A DNA stretch of 35,847 bases from Acidimicrobiaceae bacterium UBA2093 (GTDB taxonomy: Bacteria > Actinomycetota > Acidimicrobiia > Acidimicrobiales > Ilumatobacteraceae), in NCBI GenBank assembly GCA_002331255.1, contig DCZD01000043.1, forward strand, positions 70,172-106,018. Direction: 5' to 3'. Below the pieces are notes generated by a model that saw only the letters and a program-made list of their open reading frames with translations, was not told where the DNA came from and ran no database searches. Within the stretch, counting starts at the first letter, position 1, and each line of letters starts with the position of its first letter. The translations under genes and the position numbers were made by a program. Shown piece by piece: positions 1 through 8,017 of this stretch.

Positions 1-37
1 CGTGCAATCTCTGGCTTGCGCGTGGAGTAATTCGGGT

Positions 38-787
38 TTAGGCGTCTCGACTGCGTAAGACGACTTGGCCGATCAGCACTATCGCCAAGGTCCACAGACC
101 GAAGTAGCCAAGTGAACCAAAGCGTCCGAATTTGAGATCTTCAATCTCGAGAAAAGTTGCTTGGAAGGCAGCGCCGAAAGGCAGCCAGTCAAGGATGTTG
201 CGAGAGAAGACAGCTGCCACGATGTTGCCAATGAGGACCTCGACAAGCAAGGGCCACAGGAGAAGAATGGCGATTGCACTCGGTGGATTGCGTGTGATTG
301 CGCCCAAGCCGACACCGAGTGCTCCGACGAGGACAGATGCCAGAACGAGTGCCACGTAGGACGCTTGGGCGTCTGGGTGCGTTGAGTCACCCGAAAATCC
401 CCGTGCAGACAAGATTGCATTGCCGACCGCAACACAGGCGATGACCACGCCGGTCATGAGAACAGTCCCAGAGGCGATGATGACTGCCAATTTCGCGACG
501 TATACCGAGAATCGATTGGGAGTAGCCGCAAGCGTGAGGCGAATAGTCGACTGTGAGTATTCCTGGGTCACGCAGAGAACCCCGAGGATGCCGACTATCA
601 GCATGCTCACATTGCCTGCTGAGTTGATCATTCGGGGGATGGTTGTCTCGCCAACATCCTTAACTGAGATAAAGATCGCTACAAGAACAGTACCGACAAT
701 GGGTAAACCTGCTGCGGCGATAGCCATCGTCAGGTTGGATCGCACAGAGCGCAGCTTGAGAAATTCGCTTCGGAAGAGACCAATCAT
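38..787 (-). CDS. ABC-2 type transporter permease
   Basis: Integral membrane half of an ABC exporter, 249 aa. The N-terminus (MIGLFRSEFLKLRSVRSN) is the amphipathic entry helix typical of ABC-2 permeases, and about six hydrophobic segments follow, near residues 20-40, 60-75, 95-125, 145-165, 170-195 and 225-245. A TQEYSQSTIRLTLAATPNR stretch matches the conserved cytoplasmic loop (EYxxGTxRxxL) of this family. The start ATG overlaps the stop of the upstream ATPase gene by 4 nt (ATGA), so the two are translationally coupled and almost certainly form one transporter. The substrate cannot be read from the sequence; such pairs often export antibiotics, peptides or lipids. Confidence 0.88.
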   Translation of the reverse strand: MIGLFRSEFLKLRSVRSNLTMAIAAAGLPIVGTVLVAIFISVKDVGETTIPRMINSAGNVSMLIVGILGVLCVTQEYSQSTIRLTLAATPNRFSVYVAKLAVIIASGTVLMTGVVIACVAVGNAILSARGFSGDSTHPDAQASYVALVLASVLVGALGVGLGAITRNPPSAIAILLLWPLLVEVLIGNIVAAVFSRNILDWLPFGAAFQATFLEIEDLKFGRFGSLGYFGLWTLAIVLIGQVVLRSRDA

Positions 788-1698
788 TTTCCGCCGCCCA
801 GTGTGCCGTGGTATTCCACCGAGGATGAGGTGAGTTCAAGAAATGCATCTTCGAGCGAACCCGTTTCGGTGGCGAGTTGATGAAGTACGACTGAATTCTT
901 TGCCGCTAACTCACCAATCGTGGTCGCGTCGAGATTGTGGACGATCGCGCCCGAAGTTTGTAACTCAGTGCGGCCGCCAGCACGCTCGAGAATGGATGCG
1001 AATTCTGTTAGTTGGGGACTTTCAATGCGTACCCACCGTTGGGCGTATCGGCCGATGAAGTCGGGCACCGAGCACTGGTCAATCAAGCGTCCTTTACCGA
1101 TGACGATGAGGTTGTCGGCAATAAGTGAAATCTCGGAAAGAAGATGGCTGCTCACCAGTACGGCCCGATCTTCTGATGCGAGTTTCTTCAGCATCTCGCG
1201 AATCCACCGAATTCCCTCGGGGTCGAGACCGTTCGCTGGTTCATCGAGGATGACGGCACGTGGGTCGCCCAACAGCACGGCGGCCAACCCGAGCCTCTGC
1301 TTCATTCCAAGCGAATACTTTCCGACCTTGCGACGTGACACATCGGTGAGACCGACTATCTCAAGCACTTCATCGACTCGTGATTTGGAGATGCCGTTGC
1401 TCTGGGCAAGCCATCGGAGGTGGTTACGTGCAGTACGGCCCACGTGCGCGTTGCCGGCATCGAGCAGAACTCCGACGCTGTGCAACGGACGTCGGAAATC
1501 CACGTATCGCTGACCATTGAAAGTGGTCGACCCGCTGTCGAGGCTGTCGAGCCCAATCATGCAGCGCATCGTCGTGCTCTTTCCTGAGCCGTTCGGGCCG
1601 AGGAATCCGGTTACTTGACCAGGATTGACGACGAAAGAGAGATCATCGACAGCAGTGAACTTGCCGAAACGCTTGGTCATGTTTTCGACGAGAATCAC
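784..1698 (-). CDS. ABC transporter ATP-binding protein
   Basis: Cytoplasmic ATPase of the exporter whose permease follows it, 304 aa. Walker A GPNGSGKST at residues 34-42, signature SLGMKQ at 129-134, Walker B AVILDEP at 148-154, H-loop His185. The degenerate signature (LGMKQ, not LSGGQ) is normal for the drug/bacitracin/lantibiotic-type ATPases paired with ABC-2 permeases. The C-terminal ~90 residues form the extra domain of that class. The GTG start at 1698 is preferred over the internal ATG at 1680 because ILVENMTKRFG is the normal first strand of these ATPases, and a TAGTGT -10 box sits 7 nt upstream. The gene lies 20 nt downstream of rmuC but seems to have its own promoter. Confidence 0.92.
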   Translation of the reverse strand: MILVENMTKRFGKFTAVDDLSFVVNPGQVTGFLGPNGSGKSTTMRCMIGLDSLDSGSTTFNGQRYVDFRRPLHSVGVLLDAGNAHVGRTARNHLRWLAQSNGISKSRVDEVLEIVGLTDVSRRKVGKYSLGMKQRLGLAAVLLGDPRAVILDEPANGLDPEGIRWIREMLKKLASEDRAVLVSSHLLSEISLIADNLIVIGKGRLIDQCSVPDFIGRYAQRWVRIESPQLTEFASILERAGGRTELQTSGAIVHNLDATTIGELAAKNSVVLHQLATETGSLEDAFLELTSSSVEYHGTLGGGK

Positions 1699-1705
1699 CT
1701 GATGG

Positions 1706-1711
1706 ACACTA
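1706..1711 (-). promoter_or_regulatory. -10 box, leaderless promoter of the ABC ATPase gene
   Basis: TAGTGT on the minus strand ends 7 nt before the GTG start at 1698, placing the transcription start at or next to the start codon. No Shine-Dalgarno sequence is visible. No clear -35 box. Confidence 0.5.
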
Positions 1712-1718
1712 CTCGTAA

Positions 1719-2942
1719 TCAGAACTCAGGGTCGTCAGCCAACTCGGTTGCAGAGTTTTCGCCAGATAGCTCGGGGATTCCGTGTTTGGTGCGGAGTTGC
1801 TCCATGGCCTTGATTGGCACGTTCAACTTCTTGAAGCGCGTGCCGTCGGTTCCGATGCTGTCGATCTTGTCAGTGAGTTTCCCAAACTGATCTTTTACGT
1901 CGTCGACGGCTTTCACGTAGTTCTGCCACTCTTTGTTGAACTTGGCGATTTGTTGCATGATCGACGCAGCTGTTTGTTCGGTATGGAAACTGTCCGTCGC
2001 CTGACGAATGACTGAGAGAAATGAGTACAGCGCAAGTGGGGAGCACATCACGACTTTCTTGGTGAGTGCGTAGTCGATGAGGGCGGGGTCTGCTTCGTGA
2101 ACGAAGCCCGAGATGCTCTCATTTGGCAGGAACATGAGCACGTAGTCGAGAGCCTCTTCTTTGGCGTTTAGGACATAGTCGCGTTTAGCAAGTGCATCGA
2201 CGTGCCCTTTAACGGCTTTTACGAATTCATTCTTGGCCTGCTGACGTAGGGCGTCGTTGTCAGCATTGAAATGATCGGCGTATCGGTCGAGGGGGAACTT
2301 GACGTCCATGAAAAGAACGCGGCTGGGTGGCATGAGGAACTTGTAGTCGGGTCGACCGCCGACAGCATTTATGTCTTGCTTGGCGTAGTTCACGCCTTCG
2401 ATGAAGCCGACGGCGCGCAACATGTCTTCAACGACCCGCTCACCCCACTGCCCCCGCTTCTGTGAACTGGAGAGGATTTCGTTCAGATTGTCGGTTCGTC
2501 TGGTGAGTGCCTCGACGGCCTTGCCGACATTGTCGTATTGCGTGTTGTTTGTCTGCCGGAGACTCTGAAGCTCTTTCGAGAGCTCGTCAAGGCGGGTACT
2601 CATTTGATTGGAGAGATTTTGGAGAGTCGTGTCGATGACTTGAGCTCGTGCACCGAGTTGTTCGCCACCAGACGTCGCGATTTTCTCTGCGGCCATACGA
2701 ATGGATTCCTCGCGGTCGGCCCGTGCTCGCTCGCTCAGTCTGTCCATTGCACTTGCGACCGTGCTGTTGACTGTTTCTTGCACCGTTCGCGACAACTCGG
2801 AGGCGATGTCGGACTTGAGCGCGTGAGTGTCGAAGACACTGGGGCCAGTTGTATCGGTCGGCGTGCGGCTCGATGTCCTCCACGCTTGGTAGGCCACCAG
2901 GGCGAAGGCGCAGACGATGAGGACGATGCTCATGAGTTCCAT
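1719..2942 (-). CDS. rmuC: DNA recombination protein RmuC
   Basis: RmuC-family protein, 407 aa, a normal length. One N-terminal membrane segment (about residues 3-19) is followed by a long charged coiled coil (about 40-160) and then the RmuC nuclease-like domain. Conserved family motifs are visible: GQWGE at 164-168, GRPDY at 196-200 and the DVKFPLD strand at 213-219, which carries the Asp/Lys pair of the predicted PD-(D/E)xK fold. In E. coli RmuC limits recombination at inverted repeats; its biochemical activity is poorly defined. The 36-nt gap to the upstream TIM-barrel gene holds a -10 box, so it may be transcribed alone as well as with its neighbours. Confidence 0.93.
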   Translation of the reverse strand: MELMSIVLIVCAFALVAYQAWRTSSRTPTDTTGPSVFDTHALKSDIASELSRTVQETVNSTVASAMDRLSERARADREESIRMAAEKIATSGGEQLGARAQVIDTTLQNLSNQMSTRLDELSKELQSLRQTNNTQYDNVGKAVEALTRRTDNLNEILSSSQKRGQWGERVVEDMLRAVGFIEGVNYAKQDINAVGGRPDYKFLMPPSRVLFMDVKFPLDRYADHFNADNDALRQQAKNEFVKAVKGHVDALAKRDYVLNAKEEALDYVLMFLPNESISGFVHEADPALIDYALTKKVVMCSPLALYSFLSVIRQATDSFHTEQTAASIMQQIAKFNKEWQNYVKAVDDVKDQFGKLTDKIDSIGTDGTRFKKLNVPIKAMEQLRTKHGIPELSGENSATELADDPEF

Positions 2943-2949
2943 GTCAGGA

Positions 2950-2955
2950 AGGGTA
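2950..2955 (-). promoter_or_regulatory. -10 box, leaderless promoter of rmuC
   Basis: TACCCT on the minus strand ends 7 nt before the ATG at 2942. There is no Shine-Dalgarno sequence in this gap, which supports leaderless initiation. Confidence 0.5.
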
Positions 2956-2978
2956 GGCGAGGGGTGTATGCGGGTGGC

Positions 2979-3815
2979 TCACGTGAGCAGATCGACTGCC
3001 TCTCGGGCGGCTGCAGCAACCTGTGCCGGCGTGAATTGTTTCAGCAGGTCTTCATTGAACACTTCGACATGCAGTTCGACAGATGGGTTGTTCCGACGAG
3101 CAGCATCGATGAGTGCGGCGAGCGGAAGTGTGCCCTTGCCGGGCATGAGGCGTTGAGAGAAATCCGAACCAGAGCGTCGCAGGTCAACAGCGGTGTCGGA
3201 CACTTGAATAGCTCGAACAAGGCCTGATGGAATTCGGTCGAAGTCCCTCGCGACTCCGCCAGAGTTATGGAGATGATATGTATCGATCATCAAACGGACA
3301 TTGTCGCTTTGGCAGCGGTCAAGGACATGCAGCGCATCAGCGAGATTCGCAATTCCCGTGCCCGGGATGAATTCAAGTGTGGCTTCGAGTCCTCGAATCT
3401 GAGCGTGTTTCGCGATGTTGCCGACCGCATCTGCAATCGAATCAATATCGCCGCTACGACCAAGAAAATGGGCGATATTGACGTATGTGGCACCGATGGC
3501 AACCGCAGCATCAAGTACGTCTTGAAGTTCGTATTCGAGGTAGGCGCGCAATCGTTCATGAACCGAACCGGGATGTGGCAGTCCAGGTAGCGGACGAATG
3601 ACAGGTTCGACGCAGATCACGTCCACTCCGGTCGAGGTAATGACGTCGCGTACATCTTCAATACCGCTACCTAAGTCGCTTCGATGCTCGACAATCGACG
3701 CTGTGACGTGCTCGAAACCTGCAATGGCTGCGGCAGAGAGGAGCGTTTGTAGGCCAACCCCGCGAAGAGTTCCCCAGCACAGGGTGAGGTCAACATCTGG
3801 AGGTCGCGAGGTCAC
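2979..3815 (-). CDS. Sugar phosphate isomerase/epimerase-like TIM-barrel protein (AP endonuclease 2 family)
   Basis: 278 aa, the usual size for xylose-isomerase-like TIM barrels. Likely divalent-metal ligands sit at the expected strand ends: Glu148 (LEFIPG), Asp178/His181 (DTYHLHNSGG) and Glu251 (LHVEVF); the RLMPGKGTLP loop near 222-231 corresponds to the usual R-x-x-PG-x-G motif. The family includes isomerases, epimerases and dehydratases of sugars, inositols and hydroxypyruvate, and the exact substrate cannot be assigned. A rhamnosidase gene lies about 2 kb away on the other strand, so a carbohydrate role is plausible but unproven. The GTG start at 3815 is supported by a -10 box 8 nt upstream. 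Confidence 0.85.
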   Translation of the reverse strand: MTSRPPDVDLTLCWGTLRGVGLQTLLSAAAIAGFEHVTASIVEHRSDLGSGIEDVRDVITSTGVDVICVEPVIRPLPGLPHPGSVHERLRAYLEYELQDVLDAAVAIGATYVNIAHFLGRSGDIDSIADAVGNIAKHAQIRGLEATLEFIPGTGIANLADALHVLDRCQSDNVRLMIDTYHLHNSGGVARDFDRIPSGLVRAIQVSDTAVDLRRSGSDFSQRLMPGKGTLPLAALIDAARRNNPSVELHVEVFNEDLLKQFTPAQVAAAAREAVDLLT

Positions 3816-3823
3816 TAGTCGGG

Positions 3824-3829
3824 ACTCTA
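3824..3829 (-). promoter_or_regulatory. -10 box for the TIM-barrel gene
   Basis: TAGAGT on the minus strand, 8 nt before the GTG at 3815. It shares the 49-nt divergent gap with the oppositely directed TACAGT box of the secreted-protein gene. Confidence 0.4.
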
Positions 3830-3852
3830 ACGGGGTGTCGTTCTAAGCCGAT

Positions 3853-3858
3853 TACAGT
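3853..3858 (+). promoter_or_regulatory. -10 box, leaderless promoter of the secreted-protein gene
   Basis: TACAGT ends exactly 6 nt before the ATG at 3865, which puts the predicted transcription start on the A of ATG. No ribosome-binding sequence is present. Confidence 0.55.
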
Positions 3859-3864
3859 GTTCTG

Positions 3865-5679
3865 ATGAAGTTCAAACTCTTGGTTGCCTCGATACTGTCC
3901 GTGGTGACTGCTGGCATCGCGGCCACGCCGAGTGCATTCCCCGTGAGTGCAGACACCGCTCGCCCAATCATCGGGAAGTTGGTCTTTCCGACTTCGAATC
4001 AATGCTTTGAACCGGGCAAAGAGTTCGTCTGGCAAGGCAAGAACTACTCATCAGTTGCTGCACAGAATTACCAAATCTATTTCTCTTTGGGTTTCTCGAG
4101 CGGAGGTGTGCTTCCAGCCGCCGAAAACCTAGTGAAACCGATTTCGATCGTGGTTGAGTCTGACACCGCTCTTCGTATTACTGCTCCACTTACCGAGAGT
4201 TTCTCTGTTCGTCCGCGCACAGGTCAGTTTGTGCAGATCATTCTTGTTAATGCGGGAAATGCATCAGTCGGTGCAAACTGGGGTAATGGCAAGACATGTG
4301 ATTACGAGATACCTGCGGACACATCTCCGCAAAGTGGCACATGGACGGAATGCAAGTCGGCTACAGAAGTGGGTTGTTTTGAAGCGACCTTGAATGGTGC
4401 ACCGTTGCCCTCAAGCTTGAGGCTGTCTTTCACAAAGTCTGGACAGCAAGACGCCTACACCATGAACATGATGTTGCTTCCCGCCACGGCGACAAGCCTC
4501 GGGTACTTCGAGTCCGCACCCGTCGATACATGGAAGAACTATGACCTCTCCTCGCTTCTGAAGGAAACCGACAAACTTGGGCTGAAAATCAGGTTGGGAA
4601 CTCTCGACGAGCCGTATCAAGTAGCTCTCACCGCGAAAGTCGACACCGCCAAGCAGGCGGGGTACACGAAGTCTGCAAGTAACGCCTCAAACGAAATCAA
4701 CTTCACGCTTTCACCTGTCGTCGTGACCAACCCTTCTGCAGCGGAAGTCACAGCAAAGCAGTGCGGAAACTTTGGTGTTGACACGCGATCGGGAGATGCA
4801 TGGTTGCCAATGTGTGATGTCGAGAAAGCAGCTGGACAGCAATTGATCCTCGCGGGTGAGTATTTTCGGTCGCGCAATGATGGCTGGGGGCCAATGAACG
4901 GATTGTGGTGGGCAAGCAACGCTTCCTTCTACAAGGAGCCAGAATTTCTCTACATCAATCAAGGGCAGAACACCGTGTTCTATGCGTTTGCGGCATCGCC
5001 ACACTTGCGCCCTGATGGAACGGAACATGTGGGTACCTACCAGGTGTACTTGCCACAAGTGGGTCTTGACTATTTCGAATATCCAGCACGATCCGCTCAG
5101 GAACTTAGTCAGTTAGTAACCGTGTACCGCATAGACAACGACGCAGAGAAAGGCACCAAAGCAAGTGGAACTCTCGACATCTTGTCTCTTGCGCTCAATG
5201 AGCCCAAAGTTCAAGATGCGGTGACGGGGAAGACGGCATCGACAGTGCAACCGCTCGCTGCGAATTATTTTGATTCGAATGCCGGATACATCATCGAAGT
5301 ACCTGACATGCACTATTCGGCTCCGCGTCTGCAATTCACTCCTTTCGGAGTGCCACTGAATGGCATTGGATTAAAAGATGGCTATAAAACTGCTCGCTGT
5401 GGCGTCGTTCAATACTTGAGCGTCAAGACGAAGCGGTTCATCTCGTGCACATTCACGCGTCAGCCGAATTTGCCAATCACTGGCAAAGTCGGAACATTCG
5501 GGGTTCGCTGTGTGGACCAGAAGGGGAAGGTCACAACGGGCAAGTCAGTGCGAAGTAAGCGATCGACAGTTCTCGTGAAGACCCCTGACATACGAACAGG
5601 CCTCAAGTTGACGTGTACTGCAACTACAAGCGTGCCCCGCGTTGGAAGCGATAAGGGCAACGTCAAGCTTCGCTCCTGA
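3865..5679 (+). CDS. Large secreted protein of unknown function
   Basis: 604 aa. A Sec signal peptide is clear: MKFK, hydrophobic core to about residue 20, probable cleavage after VSA near residue 29. The mature protein is beta-rich with scattered cysteines. One pair brackets an ECKSATEVGCFE motif near residues 162-173; another lies around CGNFGVDT...LPMC. The C-terminus (about 510-604) carries further cysteines in a basic, Ser/Thr-rich section. I recognise no enzymatic domain. Parts resemble the secreted protein at 19327-21063 (see findings): a C-x-x-AT-x(3)-C-[FI]-E motif, an [AS]-P-H segment leading to G-x-YQ-x(2)-[IL]-P, and a late HYS-x-P motif. A surface or cell-envelope role is inference from the signal peptide. 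Confidence 0.8.
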   Translation: MKFKLLVASILSVVTAGIAATPSAFPVSADTARPIIGKLVFPTSNQCFEPGKEFVWQGKNYSSVAAQNYQIYFSLGFSSGGVLPAAENLVKPISIVVESDTALRITAPLTESFSVRPRTGQFVQIILVNAGNASVGANWGNGKTCDYEIPADTSPQSGTWTECKSATEVGCFEATLNGAPLPSSLRLSFTKSGQQDAYTMNMMLLPATATSLGYFESAPVDTWKNYDLSSLLKETDKLGLKIRLGTLDEPYQVALTAKVDTAKQAGYTKSASNASNEINFTLSPVVVTNPSAAEVTAKQCGNFGVDTRSGDAWLPMCDVEKAAGQQLILAGEYFRSRNDGWGPMNGLWWASNASFYKEPEFLYINQGQNTVFYAFAASPHLRPDGTEHVGTYQVYLPQVGLDYFEYPARSAQELSQLVTVYRIDNDAEKGTKASGTLDILSLALNEPKVQDAVTGKTASTVQPLAANYFDSNAGYIIEVPDMHYSAPRLQFTPFGVPLNGIGLKDGYKTARCGVVQYLSVKTKRFISCTFTRQPNLPITGKVGTFGVRCVDQKGKVTTGKSVRSKRSTVLVKTPDIRTGLKLTCTATTSVPRVGSDKGNVKLRS

Positions 5680-5693
5680 TCATTTCGGGCTTC

Positions 5694-5699
5694 TAACCT
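5694..5699 (+). promoter_or_regulatory. -10 box, leaderless promoter of the rhamnosidase gene
   Basis: TAACCT ends 6 nt before the GTG at 5706. This decides the start: the alternative ATG at 5721 has neither this spacing nor a Shine-Dalgarno sequence. Confidence 0.5.
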
Positions 5700-5705
5700 C
5701 GGGGT

Positions 5706-8009
5706 GTGAGCTTCAGTCGTATGTGGCCGGTGCGATGGACTTCGCCATGGGTGTGGCCACAACGTTCGACAGATTGGGATGGCCCGACGCCCCGCCGCAG
5801 CGCGGCGATGTACACGTCATTCAACCTTGACAAGGTTCCTTCGCGTGCGCCCATGCGACTTGCAACGGTGGGTCGTGTCACTTGTTGGGTGAACGGACAT
5901 GAAGTGTGTCGTGGGCCGGTGCGAGTCAACCCCCAACGCATGGTTTGGGAAGATGCAGACATCGCCCAGTACTTGCGTGCAGGGGACAACACGATTGCAA
6001 TGCTTGTGACCGCTGATGTTGTTGCATCAGCGTGGTCGATGCCGCTACCTGAAGCGAGTGACCTGCGCGGCGGAGCAATGGCGTGCGAGATGCAGCTAGG
6101 TGATGGTCGGTTGCTCATTGCAGACGACACATGGAAAGGGATTCTGCTCTCTGGATGGTCTTGCACGCAGAACGAAGGGTTGTTCAAGCGCGGTGACGAG
6201 CTTTGCGATGCCCGATCGTTGCCCGAGCATTGGTCAACGGATATCTCACATGGCGATTCATGGCCGAATGTTCGGCTTCGTCGCGCCACAGTATTCGGTG
6301 GTTCAGGTCGAAAGACCGGACCCACCTTTCCAGTCGGACCACTTGAAGGGCGACCCATCAGCCAGGTGACTGCGAGGCGAATCGAATTGATTCGTACCAG
6401 TGAGTCGAACTTTGCACATGACCGGATCGTCGTCGGAACGCTCTTGGTCGACGTTGACGGTCCCGCAGGCACGCACGTCACGTTCACAGGTGCCGAGAAG
6501 TTGTCGACGACCGGTGAACCTATGACCGAGGCGTATGACTCTGCGTTCGTACTTACGCTCGACGGCACCCGGAGAACAGTCGAGTCGGTGAACTTGTTCG
6601 GTGTGCACGGAGTGCGAGTTGAAGCATCGGACCGAGTTGTTGTTCATGGAATTTCCGTGAACGAACGCCTTCATCCCGTTGAGGGAATGAATGGTTTTGA
6701 GTGTTCTGATGACCTTCTGAATGACATCTACACGGTCGGGCGTCGCACGGTGTCCATCTGCTCACTTGACTCTTACGTCGATTGTCCGACGCGCGAACAA
6801 CGAGCCTGGACTGGTGACTCGGTCGTGCATCAGATGGTCGACCTCACGACGAACGACGATTGGTCGCTTGCTCTTTGGCACCCCGTCCTTGCGGCTTCGA
6901 TGCGCTCTGACGGCATGCTGCCGATGGCTGTTGCCGGCGACATCGAACACGAGGACATGTCGATCATCCCTGACTGGGCACTTCATTGGGTGCACTCGGT
7001 ACACAACGTCTACATGTACACAGGCGACAAAGAGCGTGTGTCGCGTCTCATGCACGTAGTTGAGGCTGTGGTGAGATGGTTCGTGCAGTACTGCGATGAC
7101 GATGGTCTGCCAGTTGACATGCCCGGTTGGGTACTTATCGATTGGAGCTCGGTGCACTCCGACGGAGCGAATTCGACTATCGCAGGGTTGTGGGGTAGGG
7201 CACTGCTTGAGTTCGCAGAAATGAGCGATTGGCTTGGCGATGGTGGACGTGCATCGTGGGCGCGACGCACACACGAGAAGTTGGCACGAGGGTTCGAGAA
7301 GTTCTGGGATGACGAGCGTTGTGTGTACGTCGACACAATCGAGAACGGGGTCGCACAACCGATGACGTCACAACACGGACAAGCAGCAGCGATTGTCGGG
7401 GGCCTTGCGCCACGGTCTCGCTGGTCGCAATTGGTCGACGCGATGTGTGACGAGTCAAAACTGGTGCACGCTGCGTTTGCGCGCCACGATGGCCCAAGTG
7501 ACCCAGGCACCGAAACCGATCTGGGCGGCGTGTACTTGTTCACTGGGCATCCAAAGCCGTGGTGGAACGTCGACGAACAAATTGTGCGGGCTCAGCCGTT
7601 CTTTCGCTACGTCGTGCACGACGCCTTGGTCGCAGTGGGCGAAGGGCATCGACTTGCAGGGTTGTTACGCGATTGGAAGTGGTTAATTGACCGGTGCGAC
7701 ACCTCGTTCAGCGAGACGTGGTACGGCGGCACCCGCTGCCACGGCTGGTCGAGCACGCCGACTCGAGACATGATCCAACGAATCGCAGGCGTCATTCCAG
7801 CTGTGCCGGGGTTCGACGTCGTGCTCGTGCAACCACATCTCGGTGATCTCGACTGGGCTCGAGCGAGCGTGCCCTCGCCACACGGTTCGATTGATATTGA
7901 CGTTCGCGCTGATGAAGTACGTGTTGTGTCACCAGTACCAGTTGTCGCCAGAGTGTGGGGTCGTGAAGAGCGGCTTTCGGCGGGTTCGCACGTTCTCACA
8001 CGCGATTAG
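5706..8009 (+). CDS. Alpha-L-rhamnosidase family protein (GH78)
   Basis: 767 aa, without a signal peptide, so probably cytoplasmic. The N-terminal ~200 residues are the beta-sandwich (CWVNGHEVCRGPVR, then the domain ending in VFGG). The (alpha/alpha)6 barrel starts near residue 335, and a beta-sandwich closes the C-terminus. Family landmarks are DCPTREQRAWTGD from residue 359 and FSETWYGG...HGWSSTPT near the end of the barrel, where the catalytic base Glu is expected. In well-studied GH78 enzymes the first motif reads DCPxRDERxGWTGD; here DE is replaced by EQ (Glu364-Gln365), so either this is a separate subfamily or the acid residue has moved. Rhamnoside release from plant or algal glycans or natural products is the likely job. 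No transporter or rhamnose-catabolic gene is adjacent. Confidence 0.85.
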   Translation: MSFSRMWPVRWTSPWVWPQRSTDWDGPTPRRSAAMYTSFNLDKVPSRAPMRLATVGRVTCWVNGHEVCRGPVRVNPQRMVWEDADIAQYLRAGDNTIAMLVTADVVASAWSMPLPEASDLRGGAMACEMQLGDGRLLIADDTWKGILLSGWSCTQNEGLFKRGDELCDARSLPEHWSTDISHGDSWPNVRLRRATVFGGSGRKTGPTFPVGPLEGRPISQVTARRIELIRTSESNFAHDRIVVGTLLVDVDGPAGTHVTFTGAEKLSTTGEPMTEAYDSAFVLTLDGTRRTVESVNLFGVHGVRVEASDRVVVHGISVNERLHPVEGMNGFECSDDLLNDIYTVGRRTVSICSLDSYVDCPTREQRAWTGDSVVHQMVDLTTNDDWSLALWHPVLAASMRSDGMLPMAVAGDIEHEDMSIIPDWALHWVHSVHNVYMYTGDKERVSRLMHVVEAVVRWFVQYCDDDGLPVDMPGWVLIDWSSVHSDGANSTIAGLWGRALLEFAEMSDWLGDGGRASWARRTHEKLARGFEKFWDDERCVYVDTIENGVAQPMTSQHGQAAAIVGGLAPRSRWSQLVDAMCDESKLVHAAFARHDGPSDPGTETDLGGVYLFTGHPKPWWNVDEQIVRAQPFFRYVVHDALVAVGEGHRLAGLLRDWKWLIDRCDTSFSETWYGGTRCHGWSSTPTRDMIQRIAGVIPAVPGFDVVLVQPHLGDLDWARASVPSPHGSIDIDVRADEVRVVSPVPVVARVWGREERLSAGSHVLTRD

Positions 8010-8017
8010 TTCAGTGT

